Shown here in pieces: positions 32,689 to 45,855 of a DNA stretch of 64,000 nucleotides. The stretch comes from Rhipicephalus microplus. Taxonomy: Eukaryota; Arthropoda; Arachnida; Ixodida; Ixodidae. The DNA lies in the NCBI RefSeq assembly GCF_043290135.1, contig NC_134704.1, positions 17,958,001 to 18,022,000 on the forward strand, read 5' to 3'. Positions within the stretch are counted from its first letter, which is position 1. The number at the start of each line of letters is the position of its first letter. Both the position numbers and the translations under genes were made by a program. Under the pieces are notes generated by a model. The model did no database searches. It saw nothing but the letters and a program-made list of their open reading frames with translations, and was not told the origin of the DNA.

Positions 32689-33738
32689 ACCCATCAATTT
32701 CCTGGTTCACTTCCTCCATTTTGTATCGACATTCCTCATGTACAAGTAGCTGAACAGCTTCCTAGCCCAACGCTCCTCTCTCATTTCTCTCAATCGCTTC
32801 TCAAATTTTATCTGGCTGCTAGCTTCGCTGCCCTCGAATGATGTCCATCCCGTATCACCTTGTACTCCCTGATTTGGTGTATTCCCGTGAGTTCCTAAAG
32901 CAAGCCTGCCTATTCCACGTTGCTTAATTTATAATCTTGCTTGAACTTCTGATCTCATGCACAAGACCGCATTGCCGAATGACAGACCAGGAACCATGAC
33001 CTCTTTCCAAATTCCTCTCACAACATCATACCTATTGTAATTCCACAGTGCCCTATTTTTAACCACTGATGCAATCATGTTACATTTAGTCGTTACGTAT
33101 ATTTCGTGTTGGCTTAGGTACTCGGCCCCATTGCTTATCCATATGCCCAGATATTTGTATTTATATGTTATATCTAGCGTGACCTCCTGTATCCTAAGCT
33201 CACTACCTTCATTATCGTTAAACATCAAGACTGCAGATTTTTTTTTACTAAACCTGAAATCTAACCTGTTTCCCTCATTACCGCAACTGTTCATTAATCT
33301 CTGCAAATCTTTCGTGTTGTCGGCCATTAGCACTATATCATCTGCGTACATCATTGCGGGTTGTGCCTGTTCAATTAGTTTTCCTTGTTTGATGAAAGAG
33401 AGGTTGAAGCCAAGTCCACTCCCCTATAATTTGGCCTCTAATCCTTGTACGTACATCTTGAATAACAGGGGTGACAGAGGACACCCCTGCCTAAGCCACG
33501 TTTTATCTCTGTGGGCTTGAATACCTGTAATTCCCATTTTATAACTACCTTGTTACTTTATAGATATCCTTTAAAGATTAGTGACTCCATCTTCCACACC
33601 TAGTGTATCCATTATTCCCCACAAGTCCTCTTGAATCACGCCATCCTACGCTGCCTTGATATCCAAAAATTCTAGCCACAAGGGCCTGTGTTCCTTTTCT
33701 GGTATTTCGATGCACTGTGTCATAATCTCGCCTTACTC
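32689..33738 (-). pseudogene. LINE ORF2 reverse transcriptase part
   Basis: Frames on the minus strand give, from 33700 downward: FLDIKAA, GCPLSPLLF, MMYADDIVLMADN, a KYLGIWIS motif near 33150, and after a TAA near 32929 the conserved linker GRLALGTHGNT, FEKRLREMREERWARK and VDTKWRK. Several stops (for example before GVIQEDL, at 32929 and near 32710) show that it is dead. The conserved Asp of the A motif sits in FLDIK and the catalytic pair in YADD. Confidence 0.82.
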
Positions 33739-33808
33739 CTGTTCACTAACAACATTTCAGGGATGGCACGAGGTGCTCGACCGATAAAGTTGATACGATA
33801 CTTCAAAG
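33736..33808 (+). repeat. 72-base dispersed repeat, copy 1
   Basis: CTCCTGTTC, ATTTCAGGGATG and AAAGTTGATACGATACTT occur in the same order at 34202-34273 with about ten differences. Copy 1 abuts the 5' truncation point of the minus-strand LINE. Confidence 0.8.
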
Positions 33809-34201
33809 ATTCGAAGAAGTACGCCCACAAGGGGCAACACCGCGAAACATGACCGTGATCAAAATTATTAGATGTTTTACCTGCAGCGTAATTATGATGA
33901 ATTACTAATATTCATTACCAAATCTACACGCTACCAGCTTGTGTTTCTGGTGCAGAATACCTAGTGCCTTATGATAAATTCATGTGAATCGGCTGTGTTT
34001 GTATGCAGGCAATAATATTTCGAGCCTGAAACTGGTACAAGCGTGAAATTCACAACGTCTGCAAGAGACACGCCGTCAAAATCGCACGCTGTTTTACAGA
34101 ACGCCAAAAATGCCGGACATTTGCGAAATGACGCGATGCGTTTGCTCCTGTCGCAAACGCTTCGGGGCAAATGCAAGTTAAGCCCCAATACTCTCCCCCT
34201 C
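33809..34201. other. unassigned sequence between two short repeats
   Basis: No domain in any frame. Confidence 0.4.
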
Positions 34202-34273
34202 CTCCTGTTCAATAACAACACCTCAGGGATGACACGAGGCACACGACCGGCAAAGTTGATACGATACTTTAGA
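34202..34273 (+). repeat. 72-base dispersed repeat, copy 2
   Basis: See copy 1 at 33736-33808. The origin of the repeat is unknown. Confidence 0.8.
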
Positions 34274-37200
34274 GTTATATGTTTTTCTAACTCTCCGATG
34301 CATGCACTGCTTGTTGTGTACACGTGTTTGTTTTGCCAAGCTATCCAAGTGCATGTGACAACATACATGCATCGATGCTCCCAGGGGGACGCAAAGACTT
34401 TTGATACCGTCCGCGTTTTGTTTTTTTACTCGGGATTTTACTTACAGGCGTCTATGAGTCAGTTTTTTTGCATATATAAGTACATTACTGCGATAGAGTC
34501 GTCAAAATGAATTAATTTTTCTCCCTGGGTTTGCCTCAATGCCAGGCATTAGTCTTTCATGTGCTGTATCATAAATAAAAAGTGTGAATAATTTTCCTAG
34601 AGGAAGGGGCTATTCGACGACACTTTTTTGTGTGTTCGTGCAAGTATTTCTGTATCTGTATGTATGTAGACTACTTCACAGGTGTCACCATACTAGCTGT
34701 TAACATTTGTGTTTTGTATCTTTATCAACTAAATTAACAGCGTTACGTCGTACGCGTACGCATGAAAGCGGCTGGGTTTGTGCTTATCATGTTTATTAGC
34801 CGTAATAATTTACGTCATGATATACAAAAAATGGCGGTACTTAGATGTCTTACGAAAAATAGTCTATACACTGCAGTTTCGATTCGGACAATGGCTAGGA
34901 GGATCGAGGGTAAGAGAGAGAAAGGTGAAGAAGTCATATTAGAACAACTGGCCCATGTAGAGGGAGCTGTCTTTGTGTCGTTCGTTTACAATGGCACAGT
35001 AGACAGTATGCCAAATTGAAAATATGGGAGCTTGTTTATGCCACTGGCTGTAGCGTGTGCGAAACAACGTCCTACAGAGTTTCAACGTCGTGTGTTCTCT
35101 ACAAAAAATCTTTACATGGGTGGTTTTTTATGTCGACCAGGTGGGAAGGCCAGCAGTTATTTAGAACAATTATAACCAGTAAATGTGAATGCGTTTTGCC
35201 GTAACAAAACCTGCTAATGCATTGATGGCTATAGTTTATGATTTAGTGATTGGTCTTTACCTCATACCATAAAATCTATCGGGCACTACGACAACAACGC
35301 TGGGGAAAAGTTATTGTTTTTATTGTTTATTGTTTATTTATTATTGTTGATTGTTTTTCTCTTATTGTGTTTCTTTGTCATTGCTTACCAAGACATAGCC
35401 TAGCAATGAAACGTGCCCTGACAACTGAAGTTTCTTCTGTGACTGCGAACGTGCCTCCCCAGCGTGGCATTTTTTTGTTTTTTCTGCTCAACAATTTACC
35501 TCGTGTTCCCACAGGCCCATTTGTGCTAGTTGTGCTATAATGACTTTTATTTTTGTCGTCATTCTTCCCGCCTAACCAGTGTCCCGGTTCCACAAGACAC
35601 TGGCGCACGTCCAGAAAAGATATCGAACGCCGCTGTCTACATTCGTTGGTCTGTGAGGCTGCAATACAAAAACGACTTGGATACGGTTTGCTGAATTATC
35701 TATGGCAACGGCAGAGCCCCGGTGTACGTTGGCATCTTGACTTGATCGAACCATGACCCACACCGATATAGCCGTTACCACTTTTTTGTTGTTTCTCCAG
35801 CCATGTCATTGTGAAGAACAATGTTGATATCGATAACTTCTCTTTGTGTACCTAGGTGGGCGCCTCTCAGCTATTCTTGCATCAATACTAAATAGCGAAG
35901 TACCTTCTCAGAAAGACTCACTTTTCGAAGCCTGTAATTTCGGGGCCTCGGGGTGTAGGCAGATAAAACTCAGACTTAAAGCACGAACACACAATCACCA
36001 TATACAAATACATAAAAAAAGTGACCAACAACTTCGTTATTTGTTCCACAAGACAAGTGTACAGTCAGGAGACTGCGCCAGGTAATGTTATCAGCATTCG
36101 TTTCTTGTCTTTTCTTTTTCTTCATTTAGAGTTTTACTTTAATGAACGACCAACCAAATGGCTAACATTGCCTAGGAGCAAATCACTGTTCAGCAAATGT
36201 CTTCATAAGGGTGGCTGCCTTTCAACCTATGAATGGTAATCTGTTTGAGAGTATTTCTATTAAAATTAGTGACGAAAGAGTCCAATATATGTTTTGAAAG
36301 GTGGTGGGGAGGAAAGAGCCTGAGTAGGGGCTAGTGGGTTGCACAGAGTGTAAACATTTTTTCTGCTATAAGGAAACAAAATCTATAAGAATGAACGACA
36401 CACGACAACATAATCACGAACTGACAACGGTTTATTTTTACAGATCATGACAAAATGTAAACGCACAAAGAAAGGGGACGGAAAAAGAGAACACAAAGAA
36501 ACACACATGGGCAAGAATTACATCAAGAGAGGGGTTATCCTCAATCTGGCACCCACGTTACTCGAGGTCTGCTAACTTCTTTGCCTTGAAATGATTACTT
36601 CCGCTTCTCTTAGTGATAGGGAAGGGGGATAACACAGGTGTCAGCTCCACCGCGGTGCATTGCAAAAACTTCTATTATTTCACTTTCTTTTCTTTCAAGC
36701 AGATAACTCACCTGGGAAACATATCTACTCATTACAACAGATGTCAATGTCATCCGAAATTTGATAGCACCATGATTATTTCACGAGGTCATGACTCAAA
36801 AGAAATAAGGAAATCGTCGTTGCCGTAGCACCTTTAAAGACGCTTCCCATCGTCAACTGCATCGTGAAAGTGTCGTGCACTAGCCCAGAAAAAGAAGGAA
36901 GTGGCAAAAAAGCCGGAGGGATACTACGCGATTTTTGATTAAATGGGAAGTTCGTGTAGTTTAGGAAAGAGGCATGAGGCTAGGCTTTAAGGCAGCCCAT
37001 TTCTCGTGCGCATTTTACCCAGCGTGATGTCTTCATTGTAATCTTTTAAGGATGTTAAATATCCTCTCAAGAGGCCTATTGGTGTCGGTCATGCTTGTAA
37101 AGCAACTATTACAATGCGCAGCCAAGTTTTATCCTCTGTCTAGGCCCTCGCTCAAGAGCAGATAGAGGAGATGAAAATGAAGTCAGCAATGAATATAAAA

Positions 37201-39859
37201 TCTGTTGATTGAACTGCAAACTTTCTCGACCGATGTTTGATCTGTCTATCTGTCTATCTATTTTATCTCTCTATCTGTGGCCTTGTCTTTTCATTGACGT
37301 GGCATTTGATATGAGTGTAGTTTAGGTTTTATTTATGCAGTTCCGCAAGCTCACAGCAGCAGGAGTGTATTCGGGGACGATGATTGAAAGGCGTAAAGTC
37401 GTTCTAGTCAGCGTGCCCTATTTATGCTCCACCGCGTATAGCTCCTCTAACTCTCATTCTGTGAGGGAATCACCTGTTGATACAGCTTTCAGTGGTCTCG
37501 ATTCACTCAAAAAAAATTGCGCCCCGTTCAATGTCCATTAGAATGATGCATAAGCAAAAGTTGCGTAGAAGTGGTAATAAACGCCCAAGATGCTTGAAAA
37601 TTCACTGACTTTGTCTGTATACGAGTCTGTTTCAGCACATTAGAGTACTCCGATATATCGTCAAAGAGTAAATATTTGTATTTAGAAGCCGCTGCTTTAG
37701 CAGAACTGTTTGAAAGCAAGAAGTCAAAGTGAGAAAATGGAGACCTATGTACTCGAGGATCTCAGCATGAAAGCAGAAAACGATGATGCAGGCCCCAAGT
37801 GTATCTTGTGCGCTTGAAACTGTCTGATGACGCAACGTTTTTTGAGCACGTGTGTATAGAAGGATTCACTTCAGGTTCTTCTGTCAGCTATTGATGCTGC
37901 TTCTCATAAAAAGAAAAAAGTATGAAAGAGCTTACTTTTCAAAAGCATTTCCCGCATACGTATAGGACTTGATCTTCGGTATGAAGACCTTTCTGTTCTA
38001 CATATACTGTCTTAATTTTCTGTTTCGGTCCAAAAAATACTGTTAGCCACACTTAAATACTTTGAAGAACACTTCAATATTTTTATAAAGACATAGGTTA
38101 GACATAACAGACGCCATTTTTTATACACATGATTCTGGCTGTTCGCTGGAAATCACATGAGCACAGGCTGGGTGCCCTGTCTTTATGTTTCCAATTTCTT
38201 AGCTCTTTTTGTGGAAACTTGTGAATTTTGAATTCATCGATTAAACGAGACTTCATTAGAAAGCTGCCTGACTAAGTCTCGTAAGTCTCGCAGCTGGTCA
38301 AAATATCAGGGACTAAACACTCCAGGTACAACTCGAGGATCTAGCAAAGCTCACTGCTGAGATGAATCATTATGTAGGGACCAGACTCATCTGGAAACGT
38401 CGAGACTATATTAATCAAAGGTTGGCGGCAATTTAGCGGTTTACCCATCAGTAGCAGCAGCTGACTGAGTTGAATGAACAGGTGCACCAAAGTCCGAAAG
38501 TTTACGCGTACTCTGTTCTACGCCTCATCGTTGTTCCGCTTTCAGAGTGTATCGATTCGCAGGTCGAACGGAAGCTATCAAGTGAATACCTAGCGTGGGA
38601 CAAGAGTTCCCACTCAAGCGATCAATGTCACAGTTTGAGACCGCGCTGTGTAGCTATAAAACCGGGAGTTTAGGGCCGAGTATACCAAGAATGTTTTCTT
38701 GCTGCATTTGAAGCTTTTTCTGATTGCCTGAAGGTTGTCTCCTCACACGCGCAGACTTCCACAGCATTCAATGAAGCTCTTAGAAGGCCGATCGAATGAG
38801 AAATCTTTTTCTGGGGCTGAAAATTTGAGAAACTCCTAATATTTTCCAACCACACTCTAAATGATAAGACAGGTCGTTTAGTACAAAGAGTGGAAGAAAG
38901 AGTAGTGCGACCTCATGTTGGAGAGACAAAGTAATTTCATGCATTCGCACATGTTAAGAGACATAGTACGGGATAAGAAGACAGTTTTGTCGCAAGGACA
39001 AAGCAAGGAAGGCGATTGCAACAAACTGGAATGAGACACTAAGAACGGCAAGCAGTTGAGACCTTGCAGCCAACTGCTCAAGCACAAAGAACGCACGAAA
39101 CAAACACGTACAGGTCGAGTGCGAATAACAACTGTCGCATTTCTACACTTGCAACGAGCTGCTCAAACACAACGGATGCACAAATATAATGCATTGGTAT
39201 GCACATGAAGAGTGTAAAACAGCAACTGCCACAGTTGTTACTTGTCAATGCTTTGTGTTGAAGCAGCTGGCTCCAAGAGTCGACTGTGCACAACTAGTTG
39301 GTCCCTAACTTGGCTCTTGCAGCCTGCTGTTATCTCCTTAAATAAACGCGGCGGCTGCACCAAACCGTTACCACAGGGCAGCCTTACCTTTCACGCAAAA
39401 CTTGAGGTGAAAGCACAAAACCTGCAAACCTCCCCAAACCTGTGCGTTGTGTTAGGACACACCGACACAACGCTACAAAACACGGTTAGTAGCAATAAAG
39501 CTTGTTGCGTGAACATGGCTTCCACGCGAAGCTTACGAGTTGCCATTACTTGTTGAGCTGCTGCCAGTGAAAGCGTTGCAAAAAGCATCTTGCTTCGGCA
39601 TGTACCAATTTCAGGGAACACGAGTAGAAATGCTATTGCACGTTTTACTTGCTTAGCAATGAGAACGCGAACACGTGTTTCGGGCGCACTAGCCACAGCA
39701 CATGCATCGGATTAAAGAAAATACAAGGTGCAAAGTTTACAGCTAATCATTCTTCATTTAGCATTCCAAGTTCTTTTCTGAATGCGGCAAGGAATGCAGC
39801 AACATGTCAGCATTGCGTTTATCAGCCAATAGGCGCCTGACGTTGATACGTGTTTCGTT
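34274..39859. other. long unassigned stretch
   Basis: AT-rich DNA with only short frames. Local low-complexity patches are TTTATTG-type repeats at 35310-35360 and TCTA/TCTG repeats at 37236-37276. 39050-39310 contains loosely repeated CAACTG.. CTGCTCAA.. CACAA strings, possibly part of an old repeat. No exon, RNA gene or element could be supported. Confidence 0.4.
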
Positions 39860-40031
39860 GATGTGTGGGGCTTAACGTCCCAAAACCACCATATGATTAT
39901 GAGAGACGCCGTAGTGGAGGGCTCCGGAAATTTCGACCACCTGGGGTTTTTTAACGTGCACCCAAATCTGAGCACATGGGCCTACAACATTTCCGCCTCC
40001 ATCGGAAATGCAGCCGCCGCAGCCGGGATGC
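39860..40031 (-). mobile_element. Ruka-like SINE, 5'-truncated
   Basis: The 3' end and body are well preserved. It stops at GCAGCCGGGATGCG, just inside the B-box, so the tRNA-like head is missing. No target duplication seen. Confidence 0.88.
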
Positions 40032-41454
40032 GAATATACGTCTTTCGTATACGTAAACAACGCACAGACTGTGCGTGCTGCACCACACTCGAGTTTCTAA
40101 CATGCCGGTATGCCCACGACGGCTGACACATGGAAGCAGTTTCGCATAAGGTCTATACGAACAAACTGTGGCAGCTTCAATCATACAAAGAGTTTACTTG
40201 CCATACGTAAATGAATCTTGACATGTGGTGTGACATAACAAGAAATTCTAAGGATAAAATGGTGTATTCTAGTCGCCTTTGCAAAGCCGACACAATTCAT
40301 TTGTATTGTGCTACGTGCACTCGGGAAATCATGGGTTCCAGGCATGCCCAGGGAATGTGGTTTCGTCGTTTTATTATTTAGAGAATATTTTTCTCAACCT
40401 GCTCTGAAGTTCTCCATTCCGCTTAATGTAAACCGAAGTTCTTGGCTATGAGACGTGTCAAACGTTTGATGACAGCATGTCTAGATCTTAGTCGTCTGTG
40501 CCAAACTTAAGAAAAAAATTCAACCGTGATATTGCTTTTGCGGGAACGTTCTGAACTGCTGAAACCAAAATATTTGCACAGATGAAGCAGCAGAGAAGCA
40601 AGAGAACGTTGACACTACAATAAGGCTAAGTGCAACACAGGCTTCAGTGATTGTTGTTGGCACTCATTTCATCTTTTCCGAAAGACTTAATTAGTAAAAG
40701 TGCAGAATGGGCAGAGAACAGCCGTACAATCTTAGCGTGCTCAAATTTACGAAGCAGCCGCAGAAGTTACGGAATTCCAGTAGCAAGGTTAGCTTCCGTT
40801 TCGTAGTCTTACTCACAAAACTCACAAAAACAACCACCTTAGATGAGAATATCAGGCTCGGTCATTTCGTACCTCACCGTAAACGTATACCCGGCGAAGA
40901 GAGACTAATCAAAACAACTATTATCTTTCGGAAAGAAATAGCAGCATGACATTCTTGCACTCCATTCTGGCTCAGTGTAGGTTACACAGCGAGAGGCAGG
41001 AAAAAAAGCAAGAGCTTGTGAAAATTTGAGAGGTGTGTTTTTGTAGCTGTACTTATCCAGTGTGTAGGAAGACTTCGTTCATTGCAGAGGTGGTGATGTT
41101 CGAAGAAAAAGAAAGCACAGGAGAGACAAAAAAAGCATGTGGTAAACAAGCGAAATAAATTCGCGGCTGCTGCCACTGCTGTTGTTATGGACACGAAAAG
41201 GTTGGTTCCCAACCTCAAGAGCTGGCAAAACCATTTTAAGCAGTGGTTCCTGATTTGACCTAAAGGGTAAGAATCGCACTATAGAATAGTTATATTAAGT
41301 TATGGTTGTAGTTATACCGAGTGGTTACAGCGGCGGAAAGCATGCCTTATACCTAATGCCTCGACAGAACAGCAAAAAACAGTAAACAAACATGGTATAA
41401 GAAATATGGAGCAAAGGTGTTGTGTAAACATTTGAAAAACCAAGAAAATTATGA
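40032..41454. other. unassigned sequence
   Basis: Short frames (for example 40707-40949 plus) without domains. No RNA or repeat recognised. Confidence 0.4.
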
Positions 41455-41648
41455 TGAGGAGTTGGGCCAAACGTCCGTCCGTCCATTCGTTCGTGCATGC
41501 GTCCGTACGTCTTCTGTCCATCCATGTTTCCGTTCGTCGTTCACCTGTGTGTCCGTTTGTCAGTCTGTCTGTCTGTTTGTCTGATATTGCAGGCTACAAA
41601 TGACAGAGGAAAAGGTTAGACTGAGAGGAGCTTCGCCCCTAAAATTTT
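41455..41648. repeat. CGTC minisatellite composite repeat, short form
   Basis: A GATGAGGAGTTGGGCC flank leads into CGTCCGTCCGTCCATTCG-type repeats and then GTCTGTCTG repeats, ending at GGAGCTTCGCCCCTAAAA. The same start and end motifs bound the larger copy at 52380-53175, so these are one repeat family. Confidence 0.65.
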
Positions 41649-44335
41649 ACTCGTGTTGTTTCTTCAAGCAACGCGCCAAACAAAGTCAGCATCACTCTGG
41701 GTTGGGGCCATCAACCAACGCTGTAAGTTAGCACCTGGAACACTTCTATCGCAGTGATTGAATCAATTGTTTTAGTGCGTGCCATTGCACCAAACTGGGA
41801 TTTGTTTTACGTGACCCATTGTACAAGTTTCATGCAACAGTTGCTGGACTAATGCGTCAGCAGTAGAAACAGCGGGTTTTAAAAAAAGTCAGAAATAAAT
41901 TTATAGAAATGAAACCAGTAAATAAATTATTCCTTATTATAAAATTTTCAAAGACACCTTTCTTTTGCTAAGAGTGTGATACACTTACTTTGTGCCGATG
42001 TGGCAGCTCAAAAACAATTCGGAGTTTACCAGCTGCACGGCAATGTTGTATCAGTTGTTGTTACGTATCCATTGGTACATTTGTGTGGTGACCACAGTCA
42101 AACAAAAGAACAAATGTTACCCGTAATAGCTTTCAAAGGCTGCCATATATACTGAATTGGCCACCAAACAGAATTGCTCACCTATATCGAACGTGGTCGG
42201 TTAATTATTTGTCGTCCTGACAACCTGTTTTCTTATACCGAGCAATGGTTTTGATGTTGAACAAGCTCGTTTTGACGCTTGGCTCTCGCAACAGTTGTCT
42301 CGGAAACGAAAAATAACAGACTTCGCCTCTTTGATCGTTCTTTCTCGGCCCAAAACGGGAGAAGGCAAGACTTGAATAGCAAGAAGGGTACGCTGGACAG
42401 AAACTCTCAGGGCGCAGCATCACCATGGATCGATGGCGTCGTACTCGTAACCTCACGAAGATCGAAGCTCGATGGAGCCCCTTCGTCTAGATTTTTAAGT
42501 CCGACTGCCAGAAAAGGGGCCGTGCTCCTTTGTCTCGAGATGGAAATGTCGATTCACGTAATTCACCAATTTATCGGAACTTCAAGTGCTCAGAGATCAA
42601 CGAGAAAGGAGATGAGTGGACGATAACAGCAAATCGACGAACGTTTTGCTCTTTTCGATTGCACTATTCTCAACGTATAAGTGGAAAGCTTGAAACATTC
42701 GATACAATACGGTCGTGCTCATCCGTGTTTCCGATTCCAGGCTATGCAGTGCATGAAAGTGGCGACATAAATTTTATAGAGCAGCTCACTTGTAGAAACA
42801 CGTACTGCTGACTGCTTAGGGGAATAGTTTGATGATTCACGATAATGACTGCTTTCTACAATAGGAAGAACCCTCGTCGAAGCACGAAGGGGAAAAGCGC
42901 TATAGAAGTGTTATATGTTCTCATGCAGAAAGAAAAAAGCGCTTGCCCGGTTCTAGCGAAATTCCGTATATCTGTCTTGTTCTCTCTTATATATCTTTTT
43001 GCTCGCATCTCTCTCCTCGCTCAGGTAAGCCTCCTGATGCTGCATAATATAAGCGAGTAAACATTCATATGGCGACTCGTCGAAAAAACCGTTCATTTAC
43101 TTTTTTGTTTTTCCCGTAAGACGATCGCCGACGCAAAAACATAAACGAGTGAAAGGAAAGGAGTTTTTACGTCGGGGGTTCGGTACCTTGAAGCCGTGCC
43201 TTCATTCTCTGAAAGCGAATGTTTAAACCACCATGAAATAAAAGCCAGCCGCAGCAAACGCTGAGCAGACGAGGCGGAATGTTTAGACATAAAGAAAATT
43301 CATGATTTGGGAAATTAATATTGCCATGCTTGCGTTTCTGTGCTCGCGGGATACATGTGAACCAAGATTCCTTTAGCGAGACGGCTCAGTGCTCTCTCAT
43401 AGCTAAGCACGCAGTACTCGAAATCATTAAACATCTTTTCTAAACACATGTGAGCCTCCCAGGGCACACACACGTGTCCCATGGAATGAATAAACAGATA
43501 CTTTGTTGCAAAAAAATTGTATCTGGTAGTAGAATTACCGTTAGAGAAGGTCGAGCGTGTCCCTATTCTGGGACTCTGCCGGACTGTGTTGGAACCTGCG
43601 CACCCGCTTCACAAGGCTCCGCTGATCCTTGAGAGCTGGACTGGGCAAAGCCGCCTCCCACTCCTTACACGACCGTTGAGTGGTTTACCCGACAGTTTTG
43701 TTAGGCTGACAGAACCAAACCACGTGCTGCAGGTCGGCCCGGCTACCACAGAATTGGTGTGTATAGCTATACTATTCTGGATCTATTTTAGCCACCATCA
43801 GCGGGTTGCTGTAGGTCGGGGTTTGGAGCATGCGCAAACGGATCTCTTCTGCTAGAGACCTTTATTGGGATGGAGATTTTTTTCTATACAGAGGATATGG
43901 CAGCATATATTTGTATGCTGCATTCTGAGTTAGTTGGTTAATGCCTTGCCCTTGAGGGGTCAGTAGCCAGAGCGCAGAGAAAAAATTCTCGGTCCGAGTA
44001 ATGACCCGGCACCCACATGAACTGTTTTTACATGGTCAGTTTTAGTGTCTGGCATAGGAAGGCGTCGGGCGCAGTGAAATACGTATTCTCATTTACAGTA
44101 CTTGTAGGGTGCCTTACAGGAAATGAAATTCGTCATGCCGATGCTCGCGAAAGCAGCATCTTAGGTGTGGAAGGTAGCTGCAATAAATACAACTCGTACA
44201 CGTCATTCAAACTCACAAATGACATTATACAATCATATTTATAAGGCGAAGGTCCCTAGGGCCACGCCGTGTCCCTTTATGGTGCCCGTCAGGAGGATAT
44301 TCATGAATGTGAGCCACGCGAACGGCTTTCTCGCT
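41649..44335. other. unassigned sequence
   Basis: Frames at 42279-42626 and 43517-43855 lack domains. Nothing else recognised. Confidence 0.4.
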
Positions 44336-44476
44336 TGACGATAGTAATAGCGCGAGAACAAAACGACGACACAGAGACAAGAAGGACACGAAATACACGA
44401 GCGCTTCTTGTCTTTCTTGTTCGTGTCCTTCTTGTCTCTGTGTCGTCGTTTTCTTCTCGCGCTATAACTATCGTCA
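44336..44476. repeat. foldback (hairpin) repeat with 57-base arms
   Basis: 44336-44392 and 44420-44476 are inverted copies with two mismatches and a 27-base loop. The ends are TGACGATAGT and ACTATCGTCA, and the inner part is GACGACACAGAGACAAGAAGG. Frames across it on both strands are shadows of the symmetry. Confidence 0.9.
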
Positions 44477-44649
44477 TGCCATACCAACTAGCCCAAGCTG
44501 CCACACTTCAAGGTTTTTATCGCATAATGTGTTTCTGTTCAACTGCAAACACTTCAAAATCTTCTCGTCATGGATTGAACAAAAAATTATGTACTTATTT
44601 TGCAAAATCTAAATGTTATTAGCTATACTGATCATAACAAATCGTTAAA
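44477..44649. other. short unassigned spacer
   Basis: Nothing recognised. Confidence 0.4.
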
Positions 44650-44945
44650 ATGTTTGCACTTAAATGTCTGTTCATTAAAAATAAACTGGATGACCTTCAG
44701 TTTTTCACTCATGCATTTTCATTCATGTTCAACGTCATACTGCTTACTGAAACGTGGATGAAAGATAAGGATGAAGTGCCCTCTTTTACTTCTTACCAGT
44801 CTTTTTGTTGAAATCGCCCAATGTGCCCTCGGGGCGGTGTCATGTTACTGTTAAAGAAAGGCACGCATTGTGAAATGCTTCGTGAATTTTCGTTATATGT
44901 GATGATTTTGAAATTCTTAGTTAGATCCGGTAAATATATTTTTCC
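44650..44945 (+). pseudogene. LINE endonuclease-domain fragment
   Basis: This is the start of an APE-type endonuclease, as in Jockey/CR1-like LINEs. KNKLDDLQ, then VILLTETWMKDKDEVPSF with the catalytic Glu of TETW at about 44747, a TGA after SFC, and GGVMLLLKKG. Near 44900 the frame shifts (CDDFEIL is in another frame). Nothing of the RT follows. The RT fragment at 50140-51707 lies on the same strand and may derive from the same family. Confidence 0.6.
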
Positions 44946-45597
44946 GTTCATTACAGATCAGTGAGTGCCTCTTGCCCCCACAGCAGGCGGGAGCTTGTAC
45001 GGTCTGCGCTCTAAACACACAAAAAAACGGTGCCAAAAGTATAATTGGAGCAGCCGTACACACATGCACTCTACACATTACAAACTACCACCAACAGCGA
45101 CACTCGACGTATAGCCCTTAGTACCAGCATGCGCAGCCCACGGGAGGCGCTTCTCACGAACGCCGTCCCTACGCACGAGGCTTGCTGGGGTCATCTACGA
45201 TGGCTGCACCACGGGAAACTTGGTTACTTAGCATCAAGGGCATGTTTACTACAATTCGTATTGCTCCGAAAAATGCTAGCCTTGTTTTGTAAGTCATTCT
45301 AATGTGTTGCTATCGCATTCATTGTTTCACCTTTTTGGCGAAACTGTGACTTTTATTCAATCCGGGATCACTATACATTGCCAAAGAAAAAAAAGGGGGG
45401 GGGGGGGAGAAGGTCGGTTGTCGGTCGTTTGTGAATGCCCTCTACAACGTAAAGAAAAGCAGTTAATCACAAAAGTGCATATTAAGGAATTTCGATAAGT
45501 ATACTGTGTTAGTTAACCAAAGCACCAGTATAAAGGTACTATAATGATTGCCAGATGACGACAAAGCATACACGTACTTGCTTTCTTTCTGTTGCGC
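44946..45597. other. unassigned sequence with a poly-G run
   Basis: Thirteen consecutive G at 45395-45407. No gene recognised. Confidence 0.4.
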
Positions 45598-45613
45598 TTA
45601 CCCACTTTTCAAC

Positions 45614-45855
45614 GCCCCGCCGTGGTGGTCTAGTGGCTAAGGTACTCGGCTGCTGACCCGCAGGTCGCGGGTTCGATTCTCGGCTGCGGCGGCTGCATTT
45701 CCGATGGAGGCGGAAATGTTGTAGGCCCGTGTACTCAGATTTGGGTGCACGTTAAAAACCCCAGGCGGTCTAAATTTCCGGAGCCCTCCACTACGACGTC
45801 TCTCATAATCAAATGGTGGTTTCGGGACGTTAAACCCCACAAATCAATCAATCAA
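45614..45855 (+). mobile_element. Ruka-like SINE, full length, perfect 16-base target duplication
   Basis: The head GCCCCGCCGTGGTGGTCTAG carries the A-box, and GGTCGCGGGTTCGATTC carries the B-box of an internal pol III promoter. The full body and an (AATC)n tail follow. TTACCCACTTTTCAAC occurs exactly at 45598-45613 and 45856-45871. This is the best-preserved copy here and probably a fairly recent insertion. Confidence 0.96.

Larger units (their letters stand above)
31508..33738 (-). mobile_element. non-LTR retrotransposon, 5'-truncated, split by another LINE
   Basis: The minus-strand element runs from inside the RT (33738) to a 3' UTR at 31508-31585. RT motifs are FLDIKAA near 33650, GCPLSPLLF near 33490 and MYADDIVLMAD near 33330-33355. 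A C-terminal Cys/His region ends the protein near 31705. The coding sequence is interrupted at 32125-32688 by a plus-strand I-type fragment. If that insert and one duplicated 9-base site are ignored, the reading frame passes directly from one side to the other. Clade not assigned: RT with YADD and no RNase H seen. Confidence 0.82.

Noticed and set aside
45614..45700. tRNA gene
   Set aside because: A- and B-box-like sequences are present, but the cloverleaf is not complete and the same head plus body recurs in at least ten places, so it is a SINE head.
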